NCBI RefSeq assembly: GCF_963931595.1 | Contig: NZ_OZ007030.1 | Location: forward strand, 1,914,481 to 1,978,480 | Origin: an uncultured Subdoligranulum sp. | GTDB taxonomy: Bacteria > Bacillota > Clostridia > Oscillospirales > Ruminococcaceae | DNA length: 64,000 bases | Direction: 5' to 3' | In this document: positions 62,686-64,000 of the stretch, piece after piece | How the letters are laid out: each line of letters starts with the position of its first letter | How positions within the stretch are numbered: the stretch's first letter is position 1 | Position numbers and translations under genes: made by a program | The notes under the pieces: generated by a model | Database searches by the model: none | The model's input: only the letters and a program-made list of their open reading frames with translations | Told to the model about the DNA's origin: nothing

Positions 62686-64000
62686 TTACCGCTGGCCGTG
62701 GTCTTTTTCTTGTTCTTTTTTCTGTTCCTCATCCATTTTCAGCAGCCGATCCACATTGGCCTTTGCCGTCAAAAGTTCCCGCATTTCCTCACGGGAACGC
62801 CGGTACTCGGCGTAGGTTTTCTTCTTTTCCTCCAGCAGTTTGGCATACTCAGATTGCAGGTCTTTGACCTTGGGCAGCTTCTTCACTCCCATCTCATCAA
62901 AGGCATTTTTTGCCGCCTGATGGAGCAGAATTTCTTGCTCATGTTCCTCCCGAAATTTTCGGGAATAACCGGCCTTGCGATAGGCAACATAGGTCTCGCG
63001 GGTCTTGGCATAATTAATGATATGGGTACGCAGGACGGCGATCTCTGCCATGCGTTTCTCCGTCGCCTTAATCTGCGCTGACAGCTCATTGTGATGGGCG
63101 GTAGCCGCCACCGCTTTTTCTTCCAGCTCTGTATAGTCCAGTAGGTGATGTTCGGTAAGAAAATTCACGGTCTGCGCCATCTGTTTTAAGTTAAAAACCT
63201 TGGCCCAGCGTGCATATCCAGCACCTTTCCCGGCCTGCAATTTTGCCTGAATATCCACCAGCAAATTGACCTTGGGTGGCTCCGGCTGCACGGTGGATTT
63301 CTTGCGGGGCGTGTGCTGCTTTTCTCCAGCCAGCACCGCACGGATTTCTGTTTCGCTGTACCCGGCTCCCAGCTTGTCATCCATACGGGCTACATTCTTC
63401 CAGCCGGGAGCTTTAAGGCGGATTGCTTTCCCGCGCCGAGATACCTCGCAGCCCATCTCGGAAAGCAGTTGCAGAAGTGTGTCAAAGTCTGCTGGCTTTT
63501 GCTCCAGCGCCCGGTCAATCATCACCCGTAGCTGTTCCCGATGGGAGGGCTTGGCTTGTTCGCCCAGCCACTTGTTGTAGCTTTTTCCGTGGGGCTTGGG
63601 GTTCTCCACAATGGATAGTCCGTTCTCGATACAAATGGTGTCACTTAAACGTCGAACAGCTCTGGTGCTTCCCCAAAAGTTACGGAACTTCCGGTCACAA
63701 TCCATATTGACCGCCGACCAGATGATGTGATTATGAATATGCGATTTGTCGATGTGGGTGCAGACCACAAAGGAATGATTGCCTTTGGTGAACCGCCTGG
63801 CAAATTCTATGCCCAGCCGGTTGGCTTCCTCCGGTGTGATCTCTCCGGGCCTGAACGACTGGCGCACATGGTAGGCGATCACATCATCTGTACCGCGCAC
63901 TCGTCCGGTGGCGGCAATATACTGCCGCTTTGCCAACAGAAACTCTGCATCAGCAGTGCGGCTGTCACATCCATAGCTGGTAATCAATTTTCCGTTGTCG
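62686..64000 (-). CDS. Relaxase/mobilisation nuclease (MobA/VirD2, Tn1549-type), 5' end outside window
   Basis: At least 437 residues are in the window and the frame is open at base 64000, so the N-terminus is missing. The relaxase metal motif is HIDKSHIHNHIIWSAVNMD, with three His, near the visible start. YHVRQSFRPGEITPEEANRLGIEFARR before it is the Tn1549/VirD2-type pattern. A long coiled-coil tail ends in RLLKMDEEQKKEQEKDHGQR. It is a second relaxase, unrelated to the MobV enzyme at 49022-50209, which points to a nested or composite element. Confidence 0.9.
   Translation of the reverse strand, partial: DNGKLITSYGCDSRTADAEFLLAKRQYIAATGRVRGTDDVIAYHVRQSFRPGEITPEEANRLGIEFARRFTKGNHSFVVCTHIDKSHIHNHIIWSAVNMDCDRKFRNFWGSTRAVRRLSDTICIENGLSIVENPKPHGKSYNKWLGEQAKPSHREQLRVMIDRALEQKPADFDTLLQLLSEMGCEVSRRGKAIRLKAPGWKNVARMDDKLGAGYSETEIRAVLAGEKQHTPRKKSTVQPEPPKVNLLVDIQAKLQAGKGAGYARWAKVFNLKQMAQTVNFLTEHHLLDYTELEEKAVAATAHHNELSAQIKATEKRMAEIAVLRTHIINYAKTRETYVAYRKAGYSRKFREEHEQEILLHQAAKNAFDEMGVKKLPKVKDLQSEYAKLLEEKKKTYAEYRRSREEMRELLTAKANVDRLLKMDEEQKKEQEKDHGQR

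Noticed and set aside
62481..62732. An 83-codon minus-strand frame over the end of the relaxase gene
   Set aside because: It overlaps the relaxase tail in another phase, has no ribosome site, and shows no known element protein pattern.

Overview
The window looks like the chromosome of a G+C-rich gut Firmicute of the Oscillospiraceae (Faecalibacterium / Gemmiger / Subdoligranulum-like). The reasons are consensus AGGAGG ribosome sites, sigma-A promoters, an ECF transporter module, ClpE, a SigK-like factor, a Sapep dipeptidase, cohesin/dockerin and M60 mucinase-type proteins, and Tn916-type mobile DNA. No marker gene fixes the species.

Regions. (1) 1-12510, minus strand: one long housekeeping run, ruvC-ruvA-ruvB, glmM, an rRNA-type methyltransferase, ecfA1-ecfA2-ecfT, truA, a beta-propeller membrane protein, a CvpA-type protein, clpE with its own promoter, and the start of a lipoprotein. 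(2) 12653-14232: a tRNA-Val(GAC) unit and a CNNM/CBS transporter. (3) 14411-19576, plus strand: two large polytopic membrane proteins and a PAP2-family enzyme, each behind a sigma-A type promoter or close spacing. (4) 19579-25953, minus strand: a tight cluster of a WecE-type sugar aminotransferase, two paralogous polytopic (GT-C-like) proteins, a GNAT acetyltransferase, a DPM1/ArnC-type glycosyltransferase and a pair of SMR-type four-helix proteins. Together these form an Arn-like lipid-linked amino-sugar pathway. (5) 26034-34600: mixed metabolism and regulation, with a PLP aminotransferase, a BlaI-type repressor with an operator over its own -10 box, a SigK-like factor, a ProX-type editing protein, an MBL-fold protein, LysR with a divergent two-gene chromate transporter, and a frameshifted flavodoxin-ferredoxin protein. 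(6) 34629-40854: a cohesin-like, membrane-anchored surface protein directly after a 1742-residue secreted M60 metallopeptidase that carries a dockerin. This is a possible private docking pair for a mucin-acting enzyme. (7) 41145-47278: a YfcC transporter and a divergent Sapep dipeptidase, guanine deaminase, a lipoprotein and a low-molecular-weight phosphatase.

(8) 47.4-64 kb is mobile DNA, clearly richer in A+T than the rest. The first part (47474-53644) has a Tn916-type integrase and excisionase, a MobV relaxase with a nearby oriT-like hairpin, a RepA-type ATPase, and divergent promoters whose spacers each hold a dyad of the same form, next to an XRE repressor. A second recombinase gene follows. 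Then come two tandem paralogous 403-residue integrases with a small HTH protein, a sigma-like protein, and a complete bacitracin resistance cassette in the order bcrR-bcrA-bcrB-bcrD. Two GACA-N7-TGTC sites lie upstream of bcrA. The window ends inside a second, Tn1549-type relaxase, so the element continues past 64000.
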